A stretch of DNA of 64,000 nt from an uncultured Bacteroidales bacterium (GTDB taxonomy: Bacteria; Bacteroidota; Bacteroidia; Bacteroidales; P3). Shown in pieces: positions 7,096 through 15,359 of the stretch (within the stretch, counting starts at the first letter, position 1; each line of letters begins with the position of its first letter). The notes under the pieces are model-generated. The model was not told the origin of the DNA and searched no databases. It saw only the letters and a program-made list of their open reading frames with translations. The position numbers and the translations under genes are program-made. The stretch covers positions 1-64,000 of the forward strand of contig ONLW01000004.1 in assembly GCA_900318835.1 (NCBI GenBank), read 5' to 3'.

Positions 7096-8964
7096 TCATT
7101 TGGCAGGGTAGATGCGCATGAGGCACTGTCGGCAGTCGAAGTCGAGTCGGAAGCGGCGGTCGTTGTTTCTTAGTATTAGGGTGTCGGTGGGGGCGATAGA
7201 CACTTGTGGTTTGCCATCGTTTTCCCCTTTCAGGCAGCAGCCAAGTTCGTAGCGGAGGCAGTATTTGGTGGTCATGAGGGCTTTTCCGTCGTAGTTCTTG
7301 GTCTGCTCCAACCCGCGTTCTATCTTGCTCACTGCGTGGTGTCTGTAGAATGCATCGGACTTGTTGTTGATAATATTGGCACGGTAGTCAAGCGTAGGAG
7401 TAGGGTAGGGGGCTCCGCCGTCGCTACGGGGGCTGTCGGCGGGACGGTGGTGGGCGATGCGTAGCGCCATAAGCTGCTCCACGGCCTCGCGGCGCAACTG
7501 GTTGAGGATGCCGACGGGCAGGAAAAAACGTCCTTGGGTCTCGTCGACAACGGCAGTGGCCACAAAGGGGGTGTTGCCCAGCTTGCTGAGTTGCTTGACG
7601 TTGGGATTGTCGAGAAGATCGCCTGATTGCTTGATTGCTTGATTGCTTGAGTTATTGCGGGCCTCCTGCTTCTCGGAGGCCACGCTGTGGGTCACGGTGA
7701 GGCCCTCCTCGTCGGTGAGCCGTAGCGCGAAGCCGTCGGGGGTGGTGCTGAAAAGCATCTCCACACCTATCTTGCGCTCGGCACTCTTGCTCTGTAGCCG
7801 TTTTTCGAACTGCTGGTCTTGGTTGCGCCAGAGGGTTGTACCTACCTTAATATCAGGCATCTGGTTGGGGATGACGGTACGTCCCTGCACGCCGTTGACA
7901 AGGAAGCCCTGCAGGCGGCCGTCGGCATCGTAGTAGCAGAGTCCATCGCCATTGGAGAAAGGCTCGGTACCGCTGATAGTAAGATTGTTGCGCCCCACTT
8001 TGGTCACCTTGCCGATAAGTTTGCCGAACGACTTCTGTGTGGCAAAATTGGCCATAGGCTGGCGCTCGCGGAGGAAGTAGTCGGTATATCCGCGGTTGAA
8101 GGTGCGGTCGGGGTCGGGTGTAAAAGTGTAGGTGCAGTTGCCGGAGGAGGATTTGGAAAGGTGAGAGGTGGATTGTCTTTCCAGTATGATATCGAGTAGT
8201 TGGCGGTAGTAGGCTGTGATGTTCTTCACATAGCTGAGGTCTTTCAGGCGTCCCTCGATTTTGAACGAGGAGATGCCTGCAGCTATCATGTTCTCAATCT
8301 GTTGGCTGGCGTTGAAGTCGCGGAGCGACAGCAGGTGCTTCTCCTTGAGGAGCAGGCGGCCGTCGCCGTCGTAGAGGTCGTAGGTGGAGCGGCAGGGCTG
8401 CGAGCAGCATCCTCGGTTGCCGCTGCGACCATTGAGGTACTGACTCATGTAGCACTGACCGCTATAGCTCACGCAGAGGGCGCCGTGGATGAAGGCTTCG
8501 AGGTCGAGGCGGGTGGCTTTCCGTATCTCGCGCATCTGCTCCAGTGAGGTCTCGCGGGCCAGCACCACGCGACTGAAACCCACTTGTTCCAAGAACTTTA
8601 TACGTTCCACCGAGGCGTTGTGGCATTGTGTGCTGGCATGCAGCTCGATGGGCGGCAGGTCGCACTCCAGCAAGCTCATGTCCTGAATGAGCAGGGCATC
8701 GACTCCGATATTGTAGAGCTGGCGAATCATCTTCACGGCAGGCTCCAATTCGTCATCGAACAATAGGGTGTTTACCGTTACAAATACTTTGGAACCAAAT
8801 ATATGCGAATAATTCACCAATGCTTCGATGTCCTTAAGCGTGTTTGTGGCGGCAGAGCGGGCGCCATAGGCCGGTGCACCGATATAAAGGGCATCGGCGC
8901 CATGGTTGATGGCTTCGCAGCCGAATTCCAGGTTTTTGGCAGGGGCAAGCAGTTCCAGTTTCAT
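7096..8964 (-). CDS. U32 family peptidase / RlhA-like protein
   Basis: The 622-residue protein begins MKLELLAPAKNLEFG, the typical start of peptidase family U32. It has the family region around residues 160-200 (EAFIHGALCVSYSGQCYMS) and a cysteine cluster NRGCCSQPCR, which in this family can hold an iron-sulfur cluster. E. coli RlhA, which hydroxylates C2501 of 23S rRNA, is a member of similar length, so an RNA-modification role is possible; whether this copy does so is inference. The coding sequence contains three tandem 8-bp units at 7624-7650 in the low-complexity linker before the C-terminal part. Its start codon lies in one arm of a palindrome shared with the divergent aroB. Confidence 0.85.
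   Translation of the reverse strand: MKLELLAPAKNLEFGCEAINHGADALYIGAPAYGARSAATNTLKDIEALVNYSHIFGSKVFVTVNTLLFDDELEPAVKMIRQLYNIGVDALLIQDMSLLECDLPPIELHASTQCHNASVERIKFLEQVGFSRVVLARETSLEQMREIRKATRLDLEAFIHGALCVSYSGQCYMSQYLNGRSGNRGCCSQPCRSTYDLYDGDGRLLLKEKHLLSLRDFNASQQIENMIAAGISSFKIEGRLKDLSYVKNITAYYRQLLDIILERQSTSHLSKSSSGNCTYTFTPDPDRTFNRGYTDYFLRERQPMANFATQKSFGKLIGKVTKVGRNNLTISGTEPFSNGDGLCYYDADGRLQGFLVNGVQGRTVIPNQMPDIKVGTTLWRNQDQQFEKRLQSKSAERKIGVEMLFSTTPDGFALRLTDEEGLTVTHSVASEKQEARNNSSNQAIKQSGDLLDNPNVKQLSKLGNTPFVATAVVDETQGRFFLPVGILNQLRREAVEQLMALRIAHHRPADSPRSDGGAPYPTPTLDYRANIINNKSDAFYRHHAVSKIERGLEQTKNYDGKALMTTKYCLRYELGCCLKGENDGKPQVSIAPTDTLILRNNDRRFRLDFDCRQCLMRIYPAK
7624..7650 (+). repeat. 8-bp tandem repeat inside the U32 gene
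   Basis: TGATTGCT occurs three times in a row and is followed by TGA. The unit length is not a multiple of three, so gain or loss of one unit would shift the reading frame of the U32 gene. Confidence 0.9.
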
Positions 8965-9001
8965 GCAATAAATAACGTGTCAATACGTTATTTATTGCAT
9001 G
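8962..9001. repeat. Perfect 16-bp inverted repeat joining two divergent start codons
   Basis: CATGCAATAAATAACG and its exact complement are separated by 8 bases. The ATG of the U32 gene lies in the left arm and the ATG of aroB in the right arm, leaving only 34 bp between the two starts. It could be an operator, overlapping promoters or an RNA hairpin. Confidence 0.95.
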
Positions 9002-10018
9002 AGCATGAAATCTAGGTTATTGTATGGCGGCCTGCGGACGTTGGGGCGCGAGTTGGCCAAGGAGCAATGGCAGGATGCCAAGTATATCATCTTGTTGGAT
9101 GAGAATACTTTCCAGTGTTGTCTCCCGTTGCTAATCTCGCGAGTGGAAGCTTTGCAGGAGGCGGAGTTTATTGAAGTGCCGGTGGGGGAGGAGTGCAAGA
9201 GTTTGGAGGTGGCAGCACAAGTGTGGCAGACGCTGATGGAAGGCGAGGCTAACCGTAATGCAGTGATTGTCAACATTGGTGGTGGATGTGTTTGTGATCT
9301 GGGTGGCTTTGTGGCTGCTGGTTACAAGCGCGGTATCCGATACATCAACGTGCCAACGACCTTACTTTCAATGGTTGACGCTGCGATTGGAGGCAAGACG
9401 GCCATTAACTTCGGCGGTGTGAAAAATAGTATTGGCCATTTCTATCGGCCTGCTTTAACCGTCATAGAATCAGCATTTCTAGGCACCCTCCCTGTGGAAG
9501 AATTACTCAATGGTCAGATGGAGATGGTGAAGACGGCCGTCGTTACAACCCCCACATTGTTTGAGCAACTTATCGCCAAAGACGATATCACCAAAGTACA
9601 GATTATTGAGGTTGCACGCCTAAAGAATGTCGTAACCCAGCGTGACCCGGAAGACCATAGTATCAGGAAGATACTGAACTTCGGCCACACATTTGGCCAT
9701 GCCATTGAGGTTTACTCTCATCTGCCTCATGGTGTCGCCGTAGGCATCGGCATGAGGGTGGCAATGTATCTTTCAGTGAAGAAAATTGGACTCTCGGAAG
9801 AGGTCTATCTGGTATATTCTAAGTGGCTTAAGTCCAAGATAAGTATGCCAAAGTACAACTTGAAGGATATCGAGCAGATGTTGCCCTTGATGCATCAGGA
9901 CAAGAAAAATGCCTCTGGTACCGTTCGGTGTGTTCTTCTTCAGGAACTTGGAGCGCCTGTTATCGATGTCAATGTCTCTGACAACGAGATTCGTGATGCG
10001 ATGTTGCATCTAGTCTAG
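8999..10018 (+). CDS. aroB: 3-dehydroquinate synthase
   Basis: The enzyme converts DAHP to 3-dehydroquinate, the second step of the shikimate pathway, using NAD and a divalent metal in the cytoplasm. The family signatures are clear: GGGCVCDLGGFVA near residues 94-106, NVPTTLLSMVDAAIGGKTAIN near 117-137, and FGHTFGHAIE carrying metal-ligand histidines. At 339 residues it is slightly short for the family. A second ATG two codons downstream is an alternative start. It is divergent from the U32 gene and converges on the lipoprotein gene, whose 3' end it overlaps by 9 bp. Confidence 0.95.
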   Translation: MSMKSRLLYGGLRTLGRELAKEQWQDAKYIILLDENTFQCCLPLLISRVEALQEAEFIEVPVGEECKSLEVAAQVWQTLMEGEANRNAVIVNIGGGCVCDLGGFVAAGYKRGIRYINVPTTLLSMVDAAIGGKTAINFGGVKNSIGHFYRPALTVIESAFLGTLPVEELLNGQMEMVKTAVVTTPTLFEQLIAKDDITKVQIIEVARLKNVVTQRDPEDHSIRKILNFGHTFGHAIEVYSHLPHGVAVGIGMRVAMYLSVKKIGLSEEVYLVYSKWLKSKISMPKYNLKDIEQMLPLMHQDKKNASGTVRCVLLQELGAPVIDVNVSDNEIRDAMLHLV

Positions 10019-10945
10019 GATTACGGCTGGCCAGCCGTAATCCTGATAATAATGAATGGGGAGGTTATGGCGTTTCACGTATTCTCCTAGTTGCTCTTTG
10101 CGGATAGCTTCGCGGACTTGTTCGTTGGAATGGACGTTTTGGTAGATGTCGAAATAACTGCCGAAAATACGTTTGGCACTGGCCTCGTTGCCGGCACCGT
10201 CGACGGTTTGTTCAAACGATGTTACTGTGTATTTGCCTTCTTTCTTTTCGAGATTCATAAGCCCCGAATGGTTGCCTCCGGATACACACTTCAGCGTGTC
10301 GCCCACATGGTTGTACCACAGCACCCAGAAGTCGCCCAGCACAGGGACATAATTAGAGTCGGCCTGTTCGGAGGCAACAATCATAAGTGTGGGGATGCAG
10401 AGCTCTCCTTTCAGATACTGTTCACCGATATTGCTTGCCAGGTAGTCGCTGATGGCAGCACGCACGGCCTGTTCCTCATGATTGATGGCGATATGGCGGA
10501 TACAGTCGGCCTTGTGCTCGTCGAAGTCGGATATCAGCCAATGCCCATTCACCTTCTCCATGTAGAGACGGTGTTCCTCGATATCGGATGAGGGGTCGAA
10601 CAAACCGTCCTCCCATTTCTGGCGCACGCTGATGGTGGCCACGGCGTGGGTATTGTCCTGTTGTTCAACGCCGGTCACATCGAAGTCGGCTATCGTCCCC
10701 CCGTTGCCGGTGACGAAATAGTAGAGCCACTCGTGGTCCATAGCCTCGAATTCGGGCAGGATATTAAACATCGTGTCGAGCACATTGTAGAAGTCCTCGG
10801 TCATGTAGTCGCGCGACTCCTCACGCAGTTCGTGGTCGGGGATGTACCTGCATAGTTCGGCGGCACGCTCTTTCAACTGTTTTTCACTGTCGCCACAGGC
10901 CGTAAACAACAGCACAAGTGCCAGCAGTAACATTAACTTTTTCAT
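10010..10945 (-). CDS. Lipoprotein of unknown function
   Basis: The 311-residue protein starts MKKLMLLLALVLLFTACGD, a lipoprotein signal with lipobox FTAC. The mature region has two similar-sized parts. The first (residues 20-160) ends in a segment reading WEDG ... EEHRLYMEKVNGHWLISDFDE, which resembles NTF2-like/DUF3828 proteins, where such a strand closes the fold. The second part is unassigned. It is the last gene of an operon with smpB and lysC, 9 bp behind lysC. A link to aspartate-family metabolism is not evident. Confidence 0.75.
   Translation of the reverse strand: MKKLMLLLALVLLFTACGDSEKQLKERAAELCRYIPDHELREESRDYMTEDFYNVLDTMFNILPEFEAMDHEWLYYFVTGNGGTIADFDVTGVEQQDNTHAVATISVRQKWEDGLFDPSSDIEEHRLYMEKVNGHWLISDFDEHKADCIRHIAINHEEQAVRAAISDYLASNIGEQYLKGELCIPTLMIVASEQADSNYVPVLGDFWVLWYNHVGDTLKCVSGGNHSGLMNLEKKEGKYTVTSFEQTVDGAGNEASAKRIFGSYFDIYQNVHSNEQVREAIRKEQLGEYVKRHNLPIHYYQDYGWPAVILD
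10017..10044. terminator. 28-bp perfect palindrome at the convergent aroB/lipoprotein ends
   Basis: AGGATTACGGCTGG is followed directly by its exact complement, with no spacer. It overlaps the aroB stop and the last codons of the facing gene. A bidirectional terminator is the simplest reading, though neither side has a clear T run. Confidence 0.6.
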
Positions 10946-10954
10946 TGAATAGTA

Positions 10955-12223
10955 TTATTTGTCTGGAACTATTAGCTGTTCGGTGGTGCGGCTACGCTGC
11001 TCAAGGAGAATGGGGCGGGAGGCAACAATGCGGTCGATGACCTCTTGGGTGTAGTAGCGGATGGTGATGAGCTGGAGATTTTCGTTGTAACGTACAAGGA
11101 ACATGTGTTTTAGTCGCTCTATAAGTGGTTTCACCAGCTGGGGATTGTTGTTGATACAGATGGAAAAGCTCAATGCTGAGTTTTGCATTAGGTTAACCCT
11201 GATTCCCAGTTCATTAAGTATACCGAAAATGACCTGCAGATTGTCTTCGGCGATGAAGGAGTAGTCGCGCGGGAGGATAGAGAGCAGTATCTGATTGTTG
11301 GCGAAAATGTAAAGTGGTGTCTCAGGAACGATAGCTTTGTAGTCGCCGATGGAGGATCCTTCGGCTTCGGGGGTGATAAAGGAGCGGATATAGAGCGGAA
11401 TACCTTTGTTCTGAATGGGTTTTACCGTCTTGGGATGGATGACGGAGGCACCGTAGTAAGCCAACTCAATGGCTTCATTGTAGGGTATCTGGGAAATTTT
11501 GACGGTGTCTGCGAAGAATTTAGGGTCGGCATTGAGGAAACCGGGGACATCTTTCCAGATGGTGACGCTCTCGGCACCAAGGCAATAGGCCAGGATGGCG
11601 GCCGAGTAGTCGGAACCCTCGCGGCCGAGGGTGGTGGTCTGGTGATCGATGGTACCACCGATGAATCCTTGCGTCAAGATGACGCTATATGTTATAGAAT
11701 CAGCTAGTAATGTCTTTGTTGCGCTCTCAGATGCTCGCCAATCGACACGTCCTTCGCGATAGTGGTTGTCGGTTCGGATAAGTTGTCGTGCATCAGACCA
11801 TAAGGTGTTTATTCCAAGATGGTTGAGGTATTCAGCAATGATAGTTGTAGAGATGATTTCGCCGAAGGAAACCACTTGGTCGTAATTGTAGTTATAATGA
11901 GTAGCGTTGGGTTGGAGTGAGACGATAGTGTTGTCCAACTGATGTAGTAGGTCTTGAATCTTTTTGACGATGGTTTTATCGTTTGGAATCAAGGACCTGG
12001 CGATATCAAGGTGATAGTTTTCGAGTTGTTGGCGCAATGCATTGGCGGACGAGATGTCCGTGCTCCCAGGTACCAGTTTTTCCAATAGGTTGGTGGTCTT
12101 CCCCATAGCCGAGACGACGACCATCAAAGGTTTTGATTCCAAGTGACTTTGCACAATCTGTGCCATATTGCGCACAGCATCGGCACTATTCACCGAGGCT
12201 CCTCCGAACTTGAAGACTTTCAT
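10955..12223 (-). CDS. lysC: Aspartate kinase
   Basis: It phosphorylates aspartate, the first committed step towards lysine, threonine and methionine. The N-terminal motif KFGGASV (residues 5-11) is the amino-acid kinase signature. GFIGG and TTLGREGSDYSA near the middle form the ATP and aspartate sites. The C-terminal third is consistent with paired ACT domains, so feedback control by an end product is likely. At 422 residues it is a monofunctional enzyme without a homoserine dehydrogenase domain. Its start overlaps the smpB stop by 4 bp (ATGA), indicating translational coupling. Confidence 0.92.
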   Translation of the reverse strand: MKVFKFGGASVNSADAVRNMAQIVQSHLESKPLMVVVSAMGKTTNLLEKLVPGSTDISSANALRQQLENYHLDIARSLIPNDKTIVKKIQDLLHQLDNTIVSLQPNATHYNYNYDQVVSFGEIISTTIIAEYLNHLGINTLWSDARQLIRTDNHYREGRVDWRASESATKTLLADSITYSVILTQGFIGGTIDHQTTTLGREGSDYSAAILAYCLGAESVTIWKDVPGFLNADPKFFADTVKISQIPYNEAIELAYYGASVIHPKTVKPIQNKGIPLYIRSFITPEAEGSSIGDYKAIVPETPLYIFANNQILLSILPRDYSFIAEDNLQVIFGILNELGIRVNLMQNSALSFSICINNNPQLVKPLIERLKHMFLVRYNENLQLITIRYYTQEVIDRIVASRPILLEQRSRTTEQLIVPDK

Positions 12224-12672
12224 GCCAATTCCCTTTCCATATCGCGGCGCGAATCCTTGGCCTTGATGGTTTCGCGCTTGTCATAATGATGTTTACCCTT
12301 GGCCAGTGCAATAGTCATCTTGGCATAGCCACGGGAGTCGACGTAAAGCAGTACAGGCACGATGGTGTATCCGCGCTCCTTTATTTTAATTTGTAGTTTA
12401 CGTAGTTCACGGCGGGTGAGCAGCAGCTTGCGGTCGCGCTTGGCTTGATGTCCCCAGTAGCTGCCAAATTTATATTCCGAGATGTGCATATCGCGGACAA
12501 ACAGCTCATTGCCAATGAAAGTACACCAAGCATCGCTGAGGTTGGCTTTACCTTCGCGGATGCTTTTGATCTCACTGCCCATGAGGACAAGGCCCGCCTG
12601 ATATTCATCCATCAGGAAGTACTCATACGCTGCCCGCTTATTCTTGATTTCTATGATGTTCTTCTCTTCCAT
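12220..12672 (-). CDS. smpB: SsrA-binding protein
   Basis: SmpB binds tmRNA and brings it to stalled ribosomes for trans-translation. The sequence shows the family's conserved core, including GLVLMGSEIKSIREGKANL and the basic C-terminal tail HYDKRETIKAKDSRRD. I chose the ATG beginning MEEKN; an upstream in-frame TTG is less likely. The length of 150 residues is normal. It is the first gene of an operon with lysC. I could not place a good promoter in front of it: the upstream space is only about 100 bp and is shared with the divergent restriction-modification gene, which may have displaced the native promoter. No tmRNA gene was seen nearby. Confidence 0.95.
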   Translation of the reverse strand: MEEKNIIEIKNKRAAYEYFLMDEYQAGLVLMGSEIKSIREGKANLSDAWCTFIGNELFVRDMHISEYKFGSYWGHQAKRDRKLLLTRRELRKLQIKIKERGYTIVPVLLYVDSRGYAKMTIALAKGKHHYDKRETIKAKDSRRDMERELA

Positions 12673-12730
12673 ATTCAACGCATTAACGTTGGTTAAGATG
12701 TTTTATTGTGTCTTTTGTGTTCGAAAAAAT

Positions 12731-12761
12731 TTTGTTGATTCGGAAATATTATGTATTTTTG
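12731..12761 (+). promoter_or_regulatory. Promoter of the restriction-modification gene
   Basis: TTTG at 12731-12734 and TATTTTTG at 12754-12761 with a 19-bp spacer match the Bacteroidota consensus. The start codon lies 15 bp downstream, so the leader would be very short. Confidence 0.75.
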
Positions 12762-12776
12762 CAAAAAAATTTTTAT

Positions 12777-15344
12777 ATGTATAGTACTCTTTTTCAGTTG
12801 GATTCTTCCTCGTTTCGTTCAGAGGCAGAAGTGGAGACTCGTTTTCTGGAACGACTCTTTTCGGATTTAGGGTTCCCGATGGAGGCGATAATTCCGAAAG
12901 AGCATATTCCTTCACTTTTAATAAGTGATGGACGAAAACAAACGAAAAAAGAGGTAGACTTTATTTTAAAAGACAAAGAGGGAATAGCACGTATTATTGT
13001 AGAAGCCAAAGATCCAACGAAAAACATTTTTGATGCGTGGGGACAAGCAGCCAGTTATGCATTAAGCTATAATAGTGATAAACCCAGAAGAGAGCATGTA
13101 AAATGGTTGTTGATTTCAAATGGAATAATAACTGCATTATATCCACATGACTCCAAGATTCCATTGTTAACCCTTCAACTTAGTGATTTTGCTAGTGGCA
13201 TGCCTCCTTACGTGGCTTTAAGAACCAATATTAAGTATGAGGGAATAGGGGAGAAGAAAGAGCAAAAACTTGAGTTTAAGCCGTTACCACCTTCAGAACT
13301 TAATAAATTGTTTTTTGAATCTCACAATCTAGTATGGAAGGCAGAGAAGATGGCTCCACATGATGCCTTCTTCGAGTTTTGTAAGTTTATCTTTATTAAA
13401 ATCAAAGAAGATAAGAAGAGACAGTCATATCCTCCGGAGACCGAACCTTATGAGATGCCACTAACGAAAGCATGGTTAAAAGCCCAGTCGAATACTTCAA
13501 AGCATCCGGTAAGGGACATTTTGTTCAAGAAGCTTTGTGAGGAGCTAGAGACAAAAGTAAAAAACGGGGAGAAAAAGAGAATTTTTGAGCCGAATGAGAC
13601 ATTGGAATTAAAGGCAACCACTTGTGAGGCTTTGATTGAGAAATTCGAGAAGGTTGACCTGAGCAGCATTGATGAAGATTTGAATGGACGAATGTTCGAA
13701 GTCTTTCTTAACGCTGCTGTCAGAGGAAAAGATTTGGGACAATTCTTCACTCCACGTTCCGTCGTCGATTTTATGACACGCATTTCTTTACGGAACATAG
13801 ACCTCAACAATATCCCAATAATTCTTGACGCATGTTGTGGCACGGCGGGATTTTTGATTGAGACGATGGCTTACATGATGGGACGTGTTAGAAATGACAA
13901 CCGATTAAACGAATTAGAACGGAAGAAGAAGATTGTTCATATCTGCAACGAATGTCTTTTTGGTATCGAAGCGAATAAACGGACATCCCGAATTGCCAGA
14001 ATCAATATGTATCTGCATGGAGATGGAGGCTCTCATATTTTTCATGGAGACGGTCTTGATGAGACACCGACGCCAACACCTGACATGAAGGATGAAGAAA
14101 GAGAAGAGGTTGAGGATTATGCTAAAAAGGTTAAAAATGGTTCATTCGACCTTATTTTGAGTAATCCTCCGTTCAGCATGAATTACCAGAGAAGCAAGGG
14201 GGAGGATAAACGAATTATTGACCAATTTGATTATACAGTAGGTCAGAGTTCCGTTAAATCAAGTGTGCTATTTCTGACGAGATATGAGAAATTGCTGAAA
14301 GAGGGCGGGGAAATGCTTATTGTATTGGATGACACCATCTTGAACGGAAAATCTTATGAAGATCTTAGGAAGTGGATACTAAACAAGTTCGTTATTCTTG
14401 GTGTACATTCATTGCCTTTTAACACTTTCTTGAAGGCTAAAGCGAACATTAAAACTTCCATTTTGCATCTGCGGAAAAAAACGGATGAAGATGACACGCA
14501 AGGTACAGTATTCATGTCTATAAGTAATAATATTGGTCATGATAATGCTCTTCGTGATACTCCTCAAAGGAACAATCTGAATGCTATTTTGACTGCATAT
14601 TTGGAATGGCAGCGTACCGGTTCAATGAAAGAATGTATTGAAGCGAACAATGACCCGCAGGAGAATCTGGAGTGCCCAATGCAGTATTGGCTCACGCCGG
14701 CTGACGAGATCTCTACAGAGCGATTCGATGCTTTCTTTTATTGCCCGGAACTACGTAAATTGTACCAAACGCTCGACCAAAAGAAACGGAGTAAGGAGAT
14801 TGAATTGAAAGAAGGGAAGGATTTTAATCTCGTAAATAAAATCTCCTCAGATTTAAAAGAAAAGTATTCCGAAAGCAGTGATCTGTTTAAATATGTGGAG
14901 ATAGGTGATGTTACATCCTATGGGTTGATTACCAAATATATCGAGGCTCCATTTAACGAGATTCCAACACGAGGAGAGTATCAGGTACGAAAAGGAGATA
15001 TCCTTCTTGCCTTGAATAACTCTTCCCGAGGAACAGTGGTATATGTTCCTAAGGAATTTGACAATATGATTTGTACTTCGGGATTTCTTGTCATTAGACC
15101 GAGGGATGAAGAAGAAGGGTTGCTGTTGTGGTACTGCCTACGCAGCGAAATATGTCGTGAACAAATTTATTACCTTGCACAAACAGCCAGCCAACCAGAA
15201 CTTAAAATAGAATCTTGGAACAAATATTTCAAGGTCCCATTCCCCGTGGCATCAAACAGAGAGAAGGCTCTGGCCAAAACAAAGAAGTACTTTAAATATA
15301 TTCAGGAGTTATCGAATATTAACAATGATACCCTTTATCTTTAA
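12777..15344 (+). CDS. Single-chain restriction-modification enzyme (nuclease, N6-adenine methylase and specificity domains)
   Basis: The 855-residue protein joins three parts. Residues about 15-180 form an HsdR-N-like nuclease with D61 and E76-A-K78 as the PD-(D/E)xK residues. Residues about 290-600 form an HsdM-like adenine methyltransferase, with DACCGTAGF at 351-359 for AdoMet binding and catalytic NPPF at 463-466. The C-terminus (about residue 700 on) resembles one target-recognition half of a type I HsdS (RKGDILLALNNSSRGTVVY). No helicase motor is present. This is the layout of a type IIG-like enzyme, though a methylase-only or defence-related role is possible. The gene is distinctly AT-rich, carries its own promoter, and stands between two operons facing away from it, which suggests horizontal acquisition. 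The start is the first ATG after the promoter. Confidence 0.85.
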   Translation: MYSTLFQLDSSSFRSEAEVETRFLERLFSDLGFPMEAIIPKEHIPSLLISDGRKQTKKEVDFILKDKEGIARIIVEAKDPTKNIFDAWGQAASYALSYNSDKPRREHVKWLLISNGIITALYPHDSKIPLLTLQLSDFASGMPPYVALRTNIKYEGIGEKKEQKLEFKPLPPSELNKLFFESHNLVWKAEKMAPHDAFFEFCKFIFIKIKEDKKRQSYPPETEPYEMPLTKAWLKAQSNTSKHPVRDILFKKLCEELETKVKNGEKKRIFEPNETLELKATTCEALIEKFEKVDLSSIDEDLNGRMFEVFLNAAVRGKDLGQFFTPRSVVDFMTRISLRNIDLNNIPIILDACCGTAGFLIETMAYMMGRVRNDNRLNELERKKKIVHICNECLFGIEANKRTSRIARINMYLHGDGGSHIFHGDGLDETPTPTPDMKDEEREEVEDYAKKVKNGSFDLILSNPPFSMNYQRSKGEDKRIIDQFDYTVGQSSVKSSVLFLTRYEKLLKEGGEMLIVLDDTILNGKSYEDLRKWILNKFVILGVHSLPFNTFLKAKANIKTSILHLRKKTDEDDTQGTVFMSISNNIGHDNALRDTPQRNNLNAILTAYLEWQRTGSMKECIEANNDPQENLECPMQYWLTPADEISTERFDAFFYCPELRKLYQTLDQKKRSKEIELKEGKDFNLVNKISSDLKEKYSESSDLFKYVEIGDVTSYGLITKYIEAPFNEIPTRGEYQVRKGDILLALNNSSRGTVVYVPKEFDNMICTSGFLVIRPRDEEEGLLLWYCLRSEICREQIYYLAQTASQPELKIESWNKYFKVPFPVASNREKALAKTKKYFKYIQELSNINNDTLYL

Positions 15345-15359
15345 AGTGGGTATTAATCA

